Positions 8,546 to 17,168 of a DNA stretch of 64,000 nt are shown piece after piece (positions within the stretch are counted from its first letter, which is position 1; each line of letters starts with the position of its first letter). Source of the stretch: Agrobacterium tumefaciens (lineage in GTDB: Bacteria > Pseudomonadota > Alphaproteobacteria > Rhizobiales > Rhizobiaceae); assembly GCF_009649785.1 (NCBI RefSeq), contig NZ_WJOK01000016.1, positions 62,001 to 126,000 on the forward strand, in the 5' to 3' direction. Position numbers and translations under genes: made by a program. Under the pieces are notes generated by a model. It was not told the DNA's origin, searched no databases, and saw nothing but the letters and a program-made list of their open reading frames with translations.

Positions 8546-9103
8546 TTAGAGGCCGAGATCGCTCAGCGATGGATGGGCGTCTGGACGGCGGCCCAGCTCC
8601 CAATGGAACTTACGATCCGCCTCGGCGATCGGCATCTCGTTGATGCTAGAGTGGCGGTGCGACATCAGACCGTCTGCGGCAAAAAGCCAGTTCTCGTTGC
8701 CATAGGCCCGGAACCACTGACCGCTGTCGTCGCAATATTCATAGGCATAACGAACGGCGACGCGGTTGCCGGTGAAGGCCCAAAGCTCCTTGATGAGCCG
8801 GTATTCGTGTTCCTTATTCCATTTGCGGGCCAGGAAAGCCTGGGCTTCCTGCCGGTTGGAAGCGAATTCGACGCGGTTACGCCAGCGGGTGTCGACCGAG
8901 TAAGCCAAGGCGACCTTCGCTGCATCCCGCGAGTTCCAGCCGTCCTCGGCCAGGCGGACCTTTTCGATGGCGGTTTCGTGGGTGAAGGGCGGTACCCGAG
9001 GGCGTGTCACTGTCGCAGCTTTCGTGATTTGACTGGTTTCGGCAAGTGCCGAACCTACGAGGGCAACGGCGGGCAGGGCTGTGATGAAAGTGCGGCGTTT
9101 CAT
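8546..9103 (-). CDS. DUF1348 (NTF2-like) family protein, exported copy
   Basis: A 185-residue paralogue of the protein at 1052-1516. Most of the domain is identical, including [30 protein letters not shown] and the SLSDLGL C-terminus. It differs by an N-terminal extension, [21 protein letters not shown], a signal peptide whose RR-T-F-I start is Tat-like. One member of the pair is therefore predicted cytosolic and the other extracytoplasmic. It is a single-gene unit. Its upstream region carries CTGTACCAATCGGT, almost the same motif as in front of the first copy, so the TetR protein at 1519-2121 probably controls both. Confidence 0.87.
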   Translation of the reverse strand: MKRRTFITALPAVALVGSALAETSQITKAATVTRPRVPPFTHETAIEKVRLAEDGWNSRDAAKVALAYSVDTRWRNRVEFASNRQEAQAFLARKWNKEHEYRLIKELWAFTGNRVAVRYAYEYCDDSGQWFRAYGNENWLFAADGLMSHRHSSINEMPIAEADRKFHWELGRRPDAHPSLSDLGL

Positions 9104-9133
9104 GCGAATGTACCTATCAATCTATTGGGCTGC

Positions 9134-9147
9134 ACCGATTGGTACAG
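9134..9147 (-). promoter_or_regulatory. Putative TetR operator, second copy
   Basis: On the minus strand this reads CTGTACCAATCGGT, matching 13 of 14 bases of the motif at 988-1001. In both cases the motif lies about 30-65 bases before the start codon of a DUF1348 gene. A GTAC also occurs a little further downstream in each. Confidence 0.45.
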
Positions 9148-9361
9148 ACAGGGTGCGCTTATGCGTGCCTTAGGCAATCAAGCGGGTTGATACCGCAAGC
9201 CCCCTGAGGATCCGAGCTGTCTGCACATCAACTCGGGTCACAACCCGGGGGCAATTCACGGCGGCGCCCGTGGTTGCGGCCGTGTCAGGTGCGAGGCATG
9301 GCCCCGCGACCGGAAAGAGGTAGCCCGAGCGCGCAAGGCGTTGCGGTGGCTATCAGCATCG

Positions 9362-9832
9362 TCAAAACGGCTTTGTAGGAAGGTATTTGCCGTCGAGCGT
9401 AATGACTGCTCGGGAGCCGCCTTCTGGATCTTCAACCTTCTCGATGCTCAGCTTGAAGTTGATGGCGCTGATAATGCCGTCGCCGAATTTCTCATGGACC
9501 AGAGCCTTCAGCGTGGTCCCATAGACCTGCACGATCTCGTAGAAGCGGTAGATGGTCGGATCGGTCGGCAAACCATTCCCGATGCTGCCGCGGATCGGAA
9601 CCGTCTGAAGCAGGGCAACGGCGGCGTCGTCGAGATCGAGCGTCTTGCCCACGGCCTTGGCGGCGTCCGCTGGGAGAGGATGCTGGCCGAGCAGGGCTGC
9701 GGTGACGAAGGCCTCCGACAGACCGGTGCCTTCAGTGATCTGGGCGTAGCTCAGGTCCTTCTTGAGTTTCGATGCGAGGATGACGTCCGTCAGGTCTTGG
9801 CGAGCGGCCTGCGTGGCTTGAGACTGCAACAT
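9362..9832 (-). CDS. cynS: Cyanate hydratase (cyanase)
   Basis: Cyanase converts cyanate plus bicarbonate to ammonia and two CO2 (through carbamate). At 156 residues the length equals the family norm, and the catalytic residues fall at the classic positions: Arg96 and Glu99 in [12 protein letters not shown], and Ser122 in [11 protein letters not shown]. The N-terminal five-helix bundle resembles a POU/HTH fold ([23 protein letters not shown]). It lies directly downstream of the carbonic anhydrase gene on the same strand, giving the order cynT-cynS, with cynR divergent. The TATCTCCTT before ATG 9832 is a good ribosome binding site in reverse orientation. Confidence 0.97.
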   Translation of the reverse strand: MLQSQATQAARQDLTDVILASKLKKDLSYAQITEGTGLSEAFVTAALLGQHPLPADAAKAVGKTLDLDDAAVALLQTVPIRGSIGNGLPTDPTIYRFYEIVQVYGTTLKALVHEKFGDGIISAINFKLSIEKVEDPEGGSRAVITLDGKYLPTKPF

Positions 9833-9862
9833 TGGTATTATCTCCTTGGTTGGGATTGGGGC

Positions 9863-10522
9863 TCAGGCAGCGCGCCTGGCCTGATATTGGATGGCCTGGA
9901 CTTCGGGATTGTCCGCAAGGGAAACGAAGGCGCCCTTGCTGCCATCGAAAGCTTCGATAAGGCCGCTCGCGATGTCGTAAATCCAGCCATGCAAGGCTAT
10001 GCGGCCCTCTTCGAGAGCCAGGCGCACCGACGGGTGCGTCTGGATATTGGCGAGCTGGGCGATGACATTTTCACGCACCATGGATGCGACCTTGGCAGGC
10101 TCGTCCTTGTGCTGCCGGGCCTCGTTCACCACACGGGCTGAGTCCGCGTAGCGCAACCAGCTGCCCACAGCAGGCATGTGGTCCAGGCATTTGCATGTCG
10201 CGATGGCCGTCATTGCACCGCAATCGGAGTGACCGCAGATCACAATGTCAGAGACCTGTAGTGCCGTGACCGCATATTCGACGGAGGCAGAAACGCCGCC
10301 CGGCTCGGGGCCATAAGACGGAACGATGTTGCCGGCGTTTCGGATGACGAAGAGGTCGCCCGGCTCGCGCTGTGTAACCAGCTCAGGCACCAGGCGGCTG
10401 TCCGAGCAGGAAATGAACAGAGCCCGCGGATTCTGCTGATTTGCCAAGTCCTTGAACAGCTTGACCCGCTCAGGGAAGGCTTCCCGCTGAAATTTCAGAA
10501 AGCCGTCAATAATGTCTTTCAT
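9863..10522 (-). CDS. cynT: Beta-carbonic anhydrase of the cyanase operon
   Basis: A 219-residue beta-class carbonic anhydrase. Zinc ligands are Cys39, His98 and Cys101 (SCSDSR and GHSDCGAM), with the Asp41-Arg43 dyad. It regenerates the bicarbonate consumed by cyanase, preventing CO2 loss and the toxicity of accumulating cyanate. It is first in a two-gene operon with cynS, 30 bases apart, and is divergent from cynR across a 111-base control region. No cyanate transporter gene (cynX or cynABD type) is adjacent, so uptake may rely on other systems. Confidence 0.95.
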   Translation of the reverse strand: MKDIIDGFLKFQREAFPERVKLFKDLANQQNPRALFISCSDSRLVPELVTQREPGDLFVIRNAGNIVPSYGPEPGGVSASVEYAVTALQVSDIVICGHSDCGAMTAIATCKCLDHMPAVGSWLRYADSARVVNEARQHKDEPAKVASMVRENVIAQLANIQTHPSVRLALEEGRIALHGWIYDIASGLIEAFDGSKGAFVSLADNPEVQAIQYQARRAA

Positions 10523-10574
10523 CGCTGCAATCTCCGTTTCGCGATCTGTCGAGGATGAAACTACGGAGAGCGTG

Positions 10575-10603
10575 GCATAATGTAAAAGTCTCGTTTATTA
10601 TGC
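10575..10603. promoter_or_regulatory. Inverted repeat in the cynT-cynR intergenic region
   Basis: GCATAAT (10575-10581) and ATTATGC (10597-10603) form a perfect inverted repeat around an AT-rich centre between divergent cynT and cynR. This is the expected place and style of a LysR-type binding site, so it is probably the CynR operator. Confidence 0.5.
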
Positions 10604-10633
10604 GCTGGATTAGATAATCTTATAGGTCTTAAT

Positions 10634-11533
10634 ATGCTCTCTCGACAGGTTCGTTACTTTCTCGCAGTGGCGGAGCAAGAGAGCTTCACGCGGGCTGCGG
10701 CGGCCTTGCATGTCTCCCAGCCGGCGCTTTCGCAGCAGGTCAGGTTGTTGGAGGAGAGCCTGGGTGTGCAGCTGTTCGACCGAACGGGTCGTACGACACG
10801 ATTGACGGACTCCGGGGAGGTTTATCTGCAATACGTGCGCCGCGCTTCGCAGGAGTTCCTTGAAGCCAAGCGCGCCCTCCACGACGTCGACGACCTCAGC
10901 CGTGGTTCGCTGAGGGTGGCGGTGACGCCGACCTTCACGACCTATCTGGTGGGGCCCTTGGTCGAGGCGTTTCACAGCCGCTACCCGAGTATCTCCCTCA
11001 ATCTGCGAGAGATTTCCCAGGAGCACATGGAGAATCTACTCCTGTCTGACGAGATCGATGTGGGGATCGCCTTTTCCGGCACGCCGACAGCAGATCTCGA
11101 CCTCGACTCCCTCCTGGTGGAAACCCTCGCCCTAGTCGTCAGAGCCGGGCACCCTCTGGCAAGTGAAAGATCCGTTGGACTTGATGCGCTGAGCGCGGAG
11201 TCACTGGTGCTGTTGAGTGCTGAGTTTGCGACGCGAGATCAGATCGACCGATTCTGCCGTCAGCACAGCATTCAGCCGCGTGTTCAGATAGAGGTCAACT
11301 CTATAAGCGCAGTGGTCGAAATTGTACGCCGGACAAGTCTCTCTACACTCCTTCCCGCAACAATCGCCTTCGCGCATCAGGATCTGAAGGCTATTGCACT
11401 CGATCCGGTGCGCCTCGAGCGTACCGCTGTACTGATGCAGCGCCGGCACGGCTACCGAAGTGCCGCGGCCAAGACCTTTGTCGCACTGGCAAAAGAGGTC
11501 GCGGCCGGGTTGGAGGGTATTCAGGAAGCGTGA
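10634..11533 (+). CDS. cynR: LysR-family cyanate operon regulator
   Basis: A 299-residue LysR-type regulator. The N-terminal winged helix is [19 protein letters not shown], then [25 protein letters not shown]; the C-terminal two-lobe effector domain begins near residue 90 ([20 protein letters not shown]). The divergent arrangement with cynTS and the resemblance to CynR support a role as cyanate-responsive activator and autorepressor. An inverted repeat at 10575-10603 lies in the shared control region. Identity as CynR rests mainly on context. Confidence 0.88.
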   Translation: MLSRQVRYFLAVAEQESFTRAAAALHVSQPALSQQVRLLEESLGVQLFDRTGRTTRLTDSGEVYLQYVRRASQEFLEAKRALHDVDDLSRGSLRVAVTPTFTTYLVGPLVEAFHSRYPSISLNLREISQEHMENLLLSDEIDVGIAFSGTPTADLDLDSLLVETLALVVRAGHPLASERSVGLDALSAESLVLLSAEFATRDQIDRFCRQHSIQPRVQIEVNSISAVVEIVRRTSLSTLLPATIAFAHQDLKAIALDPVRLERTAVLMQRRHGYRSAAAKTFVALAKEVAAGLEGIQEA

Positions 11534-11550
11534 CGCGACCGCGCAGTTGT

Positions 11551-12450
11551 TCAGCCGCAGAAAGCGACGTCCACGCTCACCTTGCGGATCATCTGCGCCA
11601 CTTGCGGTAACGCCCTGACCACTGCGCCCTTGTTGGTCCCGATAAACACGTCCTGCATCGGGAGACGGGAGTGGGTCCGCAGCGAATGCACCTTGCCTGC
11701 TTTAAGCTGCGTATGAAGCAGTCTGCCTGGCAATATGCTGATGCCCGTGCCCGCTTCGACCAGATTGAGGATGGCTCCAAGACTGTTGCAGACATTGAGG
11801 CGAAGACCAAGCTCGCGGTTACCGCTGAGAGCAGTGGTTGTCAGGGTGTGGAGATTGGATGGCGCGGGTGTCGAGAATATCCGTTGTCGCAGGAGCATCG
11901 CGTCCGAGACGAATTCGCGGGGCATCTCAAGTTTGGGGCTGGCAAACCATTCCACCGTCTGACGGCCGAGGAGTTCCAGCGCAACGTTGTCGTGCTCGGG
12001 GGGTGTCGACAGGACGGCGATATCGAGAAGCCCTTCAGAAAGCTGTCGGGCGAGGTTATGGCTCGTGTCGACAGTTGCTGCAACGCGGGTCTCGGCAAAG
12101 CGGCCGTCCAGTTCGTCCAGCAGTGCCGGGAGGCAGACTGTGGCAAAACTATCCATCACACCCACTCTGAGCGTCGGCAGGCGCGTATTGCGTGTCTTGA
12201 TGTTAGATTCGATATCTCTGGCAATGCCGATCATCGCCTCGGCGTAGTGCTTGAGGGCTTCACCCTCGCTGGTCAGCTGCAGCTGCCGTTTTTGCCGAAT
12301 GAAAAGCGGAACACCGAGTTGTTCCTCCAACTCCTTGATCCGATACGAAACCGTCGGCTGCGTGATGCTCAGCTTTTCTGCCGCGGCGTTGAAGCTGCGC
12401 AACTGAGAGGCCCAATAAAATGCTTCGACCGCCGAGAAACTGAGAGCCAT
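11551..12450 (-). CDS. LysR-family transcriptional regulator
   Basis: A 299-residue LysR-type regulator with winged helix FSAVEAFYWASQLRSFNAAAEK and SITQPTVSYRIKELEEQLGVPLF, followed by a substrate-binding-like domain (LPTLRVGVMDSFATVCLPALLDEL onward). ATG 12450 is preferred to an upstream TTG because GGAAG precedes it. It is convergent with cynR and divergent from the HD-domain gene that heads the amino-acid ABC operon, which it probably controls. Confidence 0.87.
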   Translation of the reverse strand: MALSFSAVEAFYWASQLRSFNAAAEKLSITQPTVSYRIKELEEQLGVPLFIRQKRQLQLTSEGEALKHYAEAMIGIARDIESNIKTRNTRLPTLRVGVMDSFATVCLPALLDELDGRFAETRVAATVDTSHNLARQLSEGLLDIAVLSTPPEHDNVALELLGRQTVEWFASPKLEMPREFVSDAMLLRQRIFSTPAPSNLHTLTTTALSGNRELGLRLNVCNSLGAILNLVEAGTGISILPGRLLHTQLKAGKVHSLRTHSRLPMQDVFIGTNKGAVVRALPQVAQMIRKVSVDVAFCG

Positions 12451-12558
12451 TTTCTTCCATAGAAAAATTCGATCGATACCTGCCAATATCCTAATTGGAT
12501 TTTGAATTCATTCAACCTTAAGCTCGCTCAATAAGCAGTTTATACAGGTGATCAAAAA

Positions 12559-13191
12559 ATGTACAAAACGATTTCGCGTGAGCATATTCTCGAAGATCTG
12601 CCTGAGATAGCGGATATCCAGTCGGACGAACTTCGAGAGAAGGTTATCGACGCCTGGGTTTTTGCTCTCGAGCGCTCATCTTTTGATCGCGTCACCGACA
12701 TCCAGGGCGAGGGAAGCCCGAACATCTTTTCGCTCAAGCGTGGTACGCAGGACGCGCATCTGCGCGGCGTGACCCGGCTTGCACTGTCGATCTACGAGGA
12801 GTTCAAGGCCACATATCCCGAAGCCAAGGTTGATCGCGACATTCTCCTGGCCGGCGGGCTTTGCCACGACATCGGCAAGACCTGGGAATTCGATCCCGTC
12901 ATGCTGAAGCGCTCCGAAGAACGTGGCGACCGCTATGGCGATCCCACGTTCCGCCACTCGGCCTACGGCGCGCATGTCTGCCTTTCCGTCGGTCTGCCCG
13001 ATGAAGTCGGCCATATTTGCATGGGTCACGCAATGGAGTTCGGTCAGATCGGCCACAGTACAGAGTGCTTCATCATCCGTCAGGCCGACCACACCTGGTG
13101 GCTCGTCGCTGCAGCCCTCGATCTATGCCATCCCGATACGATCGCACAGGCGGGCAAGAACATTCGCGTCCGTCCCTTGGGCGCCGAATAA
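12559..13191 (+). CDS. HD-domain metal-dependent hydrolase
   Basis: This 210-residue protein has an HD phosphohydrolase-type metal site: His67, His103-Asp104 in GGLCHDIGKTWEF, further histidines at 133 and in GHAMEFG, and Asp177 in RQADHTWW. HD proteins hydrolyse phosphoesters, nucleotides or, in some branches, other small molecules. It is the first gene after the divergent LysR and directly precedes the two ABC permease genes (36 bases), suggesting action on the imported compound or a derivative. The substrate is not recognisable. The same motifs would also fit a YfbR-like nucleotidase, but the operon context argues for a catabolic role. Confidence 0.75.
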   Translation: MYKTISREHILEDLPEIADIQSDELREKVIDAWVFALERSSFDRVTDIQGEGSPNIFSLKRGTQDAHLRGVTRLALSIYEEFKATYPEAKVDRDILLAGGLCHDIGKTWEFDPVMLKRSEERGDRYGDPTFRHSAYGAHVCLSVGLPDEVGHICMGHAMEFGQIGHSTECFIIRQADHTWWLVAAALDLCHPDTIAQAGKNIRVRPLGAE

Positions 13192-13227
13192 AACCGGGCA
13201 CGGACTGTCACCATACGCGAGGGCAAA

Positions 13228-13914
13228 ATGGCATATACATTCCAGTTCGCATCGTTGGTCCCATATCTGTCGCAGTTTCTCAGCGGTCTCTGGCTGACCA
13301 TGCTGCTTTCATTCGTGGGCATATTCGGCGGCTTCGCCCTTGGCGTCTTCTGCGCGGTCGTTTCCACGCTTCCCGGACTTGTGCCGCGCCTGCTTGTACG
13401 CTGTTACGTGGAACTGATGCGCAATACGCCGCTGCTGGTGCAGATCTTCGTGATCTTCTTCGCACTGCCAAGCCTTGGGCTACGGCTTTCTCCCCTGACA
13501 TCGGTGCTGGTCGCGCTCATCCTGAACAATGGCGGCTATATTGCCGAGATCGTTAGAGGCGGCATTCAGGCCACTCACCGGAGCCAGTTCGAAGCGGCGG
13601 AAAGCCTCGGGCTGACGTACCTCCAGACACTTCGATTCGTGATCCTGCCGCCCGCACTGGAGAAGGTATTCACGCCGGTCGTTTCGCAATGCGTCCTACT
13701 GATGCTCTCGACCAGCCTTGTATCGGCGATCGGCGTCGAGGACCTGACAGGGGCTGCGATGATCGCAAGTTCCGAGACGTTCCGGACGATGGAAGTCTAT
13801 CTGGTAATCGCCGCGATCTACGTAACCCTCAACTTTGTCTTCCGAGCCATCCTCAACGCCGCAGGTCTGCTGATATTCACACGTTCGCGCCGTAAACTCC
13901 TCGGGAGGGCATGA
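13228..13914 (+). CDS. Polar amino-acid-type ABC transporter permease 1
   Basis: A 228-residue inner-membrane permease of the HisMQ/GlnP group with several hydrophobic spans. The family permease signature (EAA loop) is seen as QFEAAESLGLTYLQTLRFVILPPAL. ELMRNTPLLVQIFVIFF is the typical conserved segment. It begins in the amino-acid uptake operon after the HD gene and is followed after one base by a second permease gene, as expected for a heterodimeric channel. The substrate class is amino acids or related compounds. Confidence 0.92.
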   Translation: MAYTFQFASLVPYLSQFLSGLWLTMLLSFVGIFGGFALGVFCAVVSTLPGLVPRLLVRCYVELMRNTPLLVQIFVIFFALPSLGLRLSPLTSVLVALILNNGGYIAEIVRGGIQATHRSQFEAAESLGLTYLQTLRFVILPPALEKVFTPVVSQCVLLMLSTSLVSAIGVEDLTGAAMIASSETFRTMEVYLVIAAIYVTLNFVFRAILNAAGLLIFTRSRRKLLGRA

Positions 13915-13915
13915 T

Positions 13916-14572
13916 ATGCGCACATTCGGTACCAACGAATTCCTCTTCATCGTCTATGCCCTTCAATGGACCCTGACCCTGACCGCAATCGCCTTCGTAG
14001 GCGGGGGGATACTTGGGGCGGCACTTGCCCTGCTGCGGATATCGACCAGCCGGACACTGAGAACTTTGACATCGGCTTACATGCAATTCATCCAGGGATT
14101 GCCGCTGCTGATCCTGATGTTCATCTGCTACTACGCGCCGTCGCTTTTCGGCTTCGAGCTTAGCGCGATCACGGCGGCCGCAATCGCCTTGACCATAAAT
14201 TCGGCGGCGTTCCTTGGTGCCATCTGGGAAAGCGCCTTGCGCGCCATTCCCAAAGCACAGTGGGAAAGTGCCGAGGCACTCGCCATGCACCCGCTGAAGG
14301 TCCTCCGCTTCGTCATTGTGCCGCAAGCGGTCCGGCTGGCAATGCCTTCGACTGTCGGCTTCCTGGTGCAGATCATCAAACAAACGTCGATTGCGTCGAT
14401 CATCGGCTTCATCGAGATCACACGTGCCGGACAACTCGTCAGCAATGCCACGTTCGAGCCGCTGAAATCCTTCCTGGCGGTTGCCGCACTTTATTTCATC
14501 GTCTGCTTCCCGCTGACACAAATCAGCCTCTGGCTGGAGCATCGAGCTGCCAAACGCGGATCGCGCGCCTAA
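13916..14572 (+). CDS. Polar amino-acid-type ABC transporter permease 2
   Basis: A 218-residue permease homologous to its upstream neighbour: YMQFIQGLPLLILMFICYY and the EAA loop QWESAEALAMHPLKVLRFVIVPQA. It forms the transport channel with the first permease. The start is one base after the previous stop, so the two are translated together. Confidence 0.92.
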   Translation: MRTFGTNEFLFIVYALQWTLTLTAIAFVGGGILGAALALLRISTSRTLRTLTSAYMQFIQGLPLLILMFICYYAPSLFGFELSAITAAAIALTINSAAFLGAIWESALRAIPKAQWESAEALAMHPLKVLRFVIVPQAVRLAMPSTVGFLVQIIKQTSIASIIGFIEITRAGQLVSNATFEPLKSFLAVAALYFIVCFPLTQISLWLEHRAAKRGSRA

Positions 14573-14637
14573 ATTCTTAACGACACGCAGAAGGTCGTTT
14601 TCACTAAACCCGGAACTCAAAAACTGTGAGGATAACA

Positions 14638-15426
14638 ATGCGCTTAAAGTCTCTACTCATGCCCCTTGTCGGATTGGCAATCGCGTTTGGAACAACCGCT
14701 GCTTCCGCCTCATCGCTCGACGACATCATCGCCCGCAAAAAGGTCATGATTGGCGTGGATCTATCCGTTCCTCCCTTCGGAGTGACCAATGAGCAGATGC
14801 AACCCGATGGCCTTGACGTCGATGTTGCGAAGCTGCTCGCGAAGGATCTCGGCGTCCAGCTCGAGCTTGTGCCCGTTACCGGCCAGAGCCGCATCCCGTC
14901 GCTTCAGACCGGCAAGGTCGACTTCGTTGTTGCCAGCTTCGGCATCTATACCGAACGCGCCCTGTCTGTTGCTTTTTCCAATCCGTACGGCGGGCACAAG
15001 TCGGTCATCATCGCCCCCCAGGGTACCGAGATCAAAAGCCTCGAAGACTTGAAAGGCAAGCGCGTTGGCGTGCCTCGCGGAACCGCGCATGAGAAGATCC
15101 TTTCTGCGGCTAAGATCGACGGTATGGAACTGGTTCGCTTTGACGACGACAGCACGACGCTAAACGCACTCGTTGCCGGGCAGGTCGACGCAATCGGGAC
15201 CGTCAATTACATCGCAGCTCAGCTCCAGCAGCGCTATCCCGATAGCAAGTTCGAGGAAAAGGTGACCTATCTTCAGAGCTTCTACGGCGTCGGCATGCGT
15301 CGCGGCGATCCGGATCTTCTGCACTGGTTGAATACCGTCCTGTTCGTTCACAACCAGAGCGGAGAACTGGGGCAAATCTACGAGAAGTGGATGAAGACAC
15401 CGATGCCAGCTCTGCCATCCTTCTAA
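14638..15426 (+). CDS. Periplasmic amino-acid-type solute-binding protein
   Basis: A 262-residue family 3 binding protein. The signal peptide is MRLKSLLMPLVGLAIAFGTT followed by A-A-S-A-S. The mature part has the typical first strand KKVMIGVDLSVPPFGVTNEQ, then GLDVDVAKLLAKDLGV and LQTGKVDFVVASFGIYTERA, and a long second lobe. It captures the substrate of the adjacent permeases. ATG 14638 is chosen because GAGGAT precedes it. A strong hairpin follows the gene (15438-15463), consistent with binding-protein mRNA being stabilised relative to the rest of the operon. Confidence 0.92.
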   Translation: MRLKSLLMPLVGLAIAFGTTAASASSLDDIIARKKVMIGVDLSVPPFGVTNEQMQPDGLDVDVAKLLAKDLGVQLELVPVTGQSRIPSLQTGKVDFVVASFGIYTERALSVAFSNPYGGHKSVIIAPQGTEIKSLEDLKGKRVGVPRGTAHEKILSAAKIDGMELVRFDDDSTTLNALVAGQVDAIGTVNYIAAQLQQRYPDSKFEEKVTYLQSFYGVGMRRGDPDLLHWLNTVLFVHNQSGELGQIYEKWMKTPMPALPSF

Positions 15427-15437
15427 GCGCGGCCTAT

Positions 15438-15463
15438 CGCGAGGTGCCTTGTCGCACCTCGCG
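15438..15463 (+). repeat. Intercistronic hairpin after the binding-protein gene
   Basis: CGCGAGGTGC and GCACCTCGCG form a perfect 10-bp stem with a 6-base loop, located between the binding-protein and ATPase genes. No U-tract follows, so it is more likely an mRNA 3'-end stabiliser or partial attenuator than a full terminator. Confidence 0.6.
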
Positions 15464-15483
15464 TCCCCACCAGGAGATTTGAG

Positions 15484-16215
15484 ATGTCCGTAGTAGTCGC
15501 AAACAATATCCGGAAAAGCTTCGGGCCGCTGGAAGTGCTTAAGGGCGTTTCCCTGACAGTTGGGGGCGGTGAGGTCGTCGCACTGATCGGCCGAAGCGGG
15601 TCTGGGAAAAGTACCTTCCTGAGATGCCTCAACGGTTTGGAAACGATCAACAGCGGCGAGATTCAGATCGCCGGCCATGCGATGTCACGCAAACCCGCCG
15701 CGCTGCGCGAACTGCGACGCGACGTCGGCATCGTTTTCCAGAGCTACAATCTGTTCCCTCACCTGACCGCTGGCGAAAACATCATGCTCGCGCCCATTCA
15801 GGTAAAAGGCGAGGCCAAGGCTGCGGCCCGTGAAGAAGCCAAGCGGTGTCTCGCACTGGTCGGCCTGGAAGATCGCTTCGATGCCTATCCCGATATGCTT
15901 TCGGGTGGACAGCAGCAGCGTATCGCCATCGCACGATCACTGGCCATGCATCCCAAGGTCCTTCTGTTCGATGAAGTCACATCCGCACTCGACCCGGAAC
16001 TGACCGGCGAAGTGCTTGCTGTAGTCGAAAGCCTCGGCCGTCAGGGCATGACGATGCTGTTGGTCACCCATGAAATGGGTTTCGCTCGTCGGGTCGCCAA
16101 CAGGACGATCTTCATGAAGGACGGAGTGATCCACGAGGAAGGCCCGTCTTCCGAATTCTTTTCATCGCCGAAGACACCTGAGCTCCAGGCCTTCCTACGG
16201 TCTGAAGACGGCTGA
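15484..16215 (+). CDS. Amino-acid-type ABC transporter ATP-binding protein
   Basis: A 243-residue ABC ATPase of the GlnQ/HisP type. Walker A is GRSGSGKSTFLR, the signature is LSGGQQQRIAIARS, Walker B is VLLFDEVTSALDPE, and the switch histidine is in LLVTHEMGFA. It energises the two permeases encoded upstream. It is separated from the binding-protein gene by a hairpin and has AGGAGA before its ATG. Confidence 0.94.
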   Translation: MSVVVANNIRKSFGPLEVLKGVSLTVGGGEVVALIGRSGSGKSTFLRCLNGLETINSGEIQIAGHAMSRKPAALRELRRDVGIVFQSYNLFPHLTAGENIMLAPIQVKGEAKAAAREEAKRCLALVGLEDRFDAYPDMLSGGQQQRIAIARSLAMHPKVLLFDEVTSALDPELTGEVLAVVESLGRQGMTMLLVTHEMGFARRVANRTIFMKDGVIHEEGPSSEFFSSPKTPELQAFLRSEDG

Positions 16216-16272
16216 TCGAGCCGTCCATTCTATCGCGAAACATTGGCTGCCTTTGGCAGAAGAGGAATTGCT

Positions 16273-17154
16273 ATGTCCACCAAACGGAAAATCGCGCTCA
16301 TCGGCTGTGGTGTGATGGGAAATGCGATTGGTTCGCGCCTTCTGTCAGCAGGGCATGATTTGATCGCATTCGACCTGGATCAGGCCAAGCTCGCGCAGCT
16401 TGAGGCCAAGGGCGCATCCCCGGCGACGTCGGCATCGGATGCGGCCGCTCGCGCCGACGCCGTTGTTCTCAGCCTGAACTCGGCGCGGATCGTTCGAGAG
16501 GCCGTCTTCGGCGAAAAAGGGGTCGCAGAAGGAGCCCATCAGGGGACCGTGGTCATCGACATGTCGTCGATCGATCCGATCGCAACACGCCAGCTCTGCG
16601 CGGATGCCCTTGAGTCCGGTATGAAGTGGCTGGATTGCCCGCTTTCGGGCGGCGCACCGAAGGCGCTGGAGGGTAAGCTCACCGTCATGGTCGGGGGCGA
16701 CCCGGTAGATTTTGCCGAGGCGAAGCCAATCCTCGACGACCTGTGCCAAAACCTGACTCTCATGGGCCCGAGCGGTGCTGGCCAGACAACCAAGCTGATC
16801 AACCAGGTCCTGTGTGCGCTCAATTTCGTCGCCGTGGCCGAGGCGACCAAGCTGGCAATCGATTCCGGTGTGGATGCGCAGCGGATTCCCGCGGCGCTGA
16901 GTGGCGGCCGCGCCGACAGTGCGATCCTGCAGGAGTTCATGGGTAAGATGGCGCGCAACGACTACTCGCCGACCGGCCGCATCGACAACATGGTCAAGGA
17001 TCTCTCAGCCGCGCAGTCACTAGCCATCCACACCGGCACGGCAATGCCCATGACATCGCTTTGCATGGAGATCCATCGGCTGATGGTCTCCGCAGGTCTC
17101 GGTGCGGCGGACAATGCCGCCCTGATGAAGTTTTACGACGGCCCGAAGGCCTAA
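16273..17154 (+). CDS. NAD(P)-dependent beta-hydroxyacid dehydrogenase family protein
   Basis: A 293-residue 6-phosphogluconate/3-hydroxyisobutyrate dehydrogenase-like oxidoreductase. The Rossmann motif is IALIGCGVMGNAIGSRL; the substrate-binding segment LDCPLSGGAPKALEGKLTVMVGG, the catalytic lysine region GAGQTTKLINQVL and the C-terminal KDLSAA segment are all present. ATG 16273 has AGAGGA upstream. Members act on 3-hydroxyisobutyrate, tartronate semialdehyde, hydroxymethylglutarate and similar acids. Position in the ABC operon suggests oxidation or reduction of a carbon skeleton derived from the imported compound. Confidence 0.88.
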   Translation: MSTKRKIALIGCGVMGNAIGSRLLSAGHDLIAFDLDQAKLAQLEAKGASPATSASDAAARADAVVLSLNSARIVREAVFGEKGVAEGAHQGTVVIDMSSIDPIATRQLCADALESGMKWLDCPLSGGAPKALEGKLTVMVGGDPVDFAEAKPILDDLCQNLTLMGPSGAGQTTKLINQVLCALNFVAVAEATKLAIDSGVDAQRIPAALSGGRADSAILQEFMGKMARNDYSPTGRIDNMVKDLSAAQSLAIHTGTAMPMTSLCMEIHRLMVSAGLGAADNAALMKFYDGPKA

Positions 17155-17168
17155 CGAGGAGGAATGAC

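Noticed and set aside
9341-10141. 266-residue plus-strand open frame
   Set aside because: It is antisense to cynS and cynT, whose catalytic residues are all intact.
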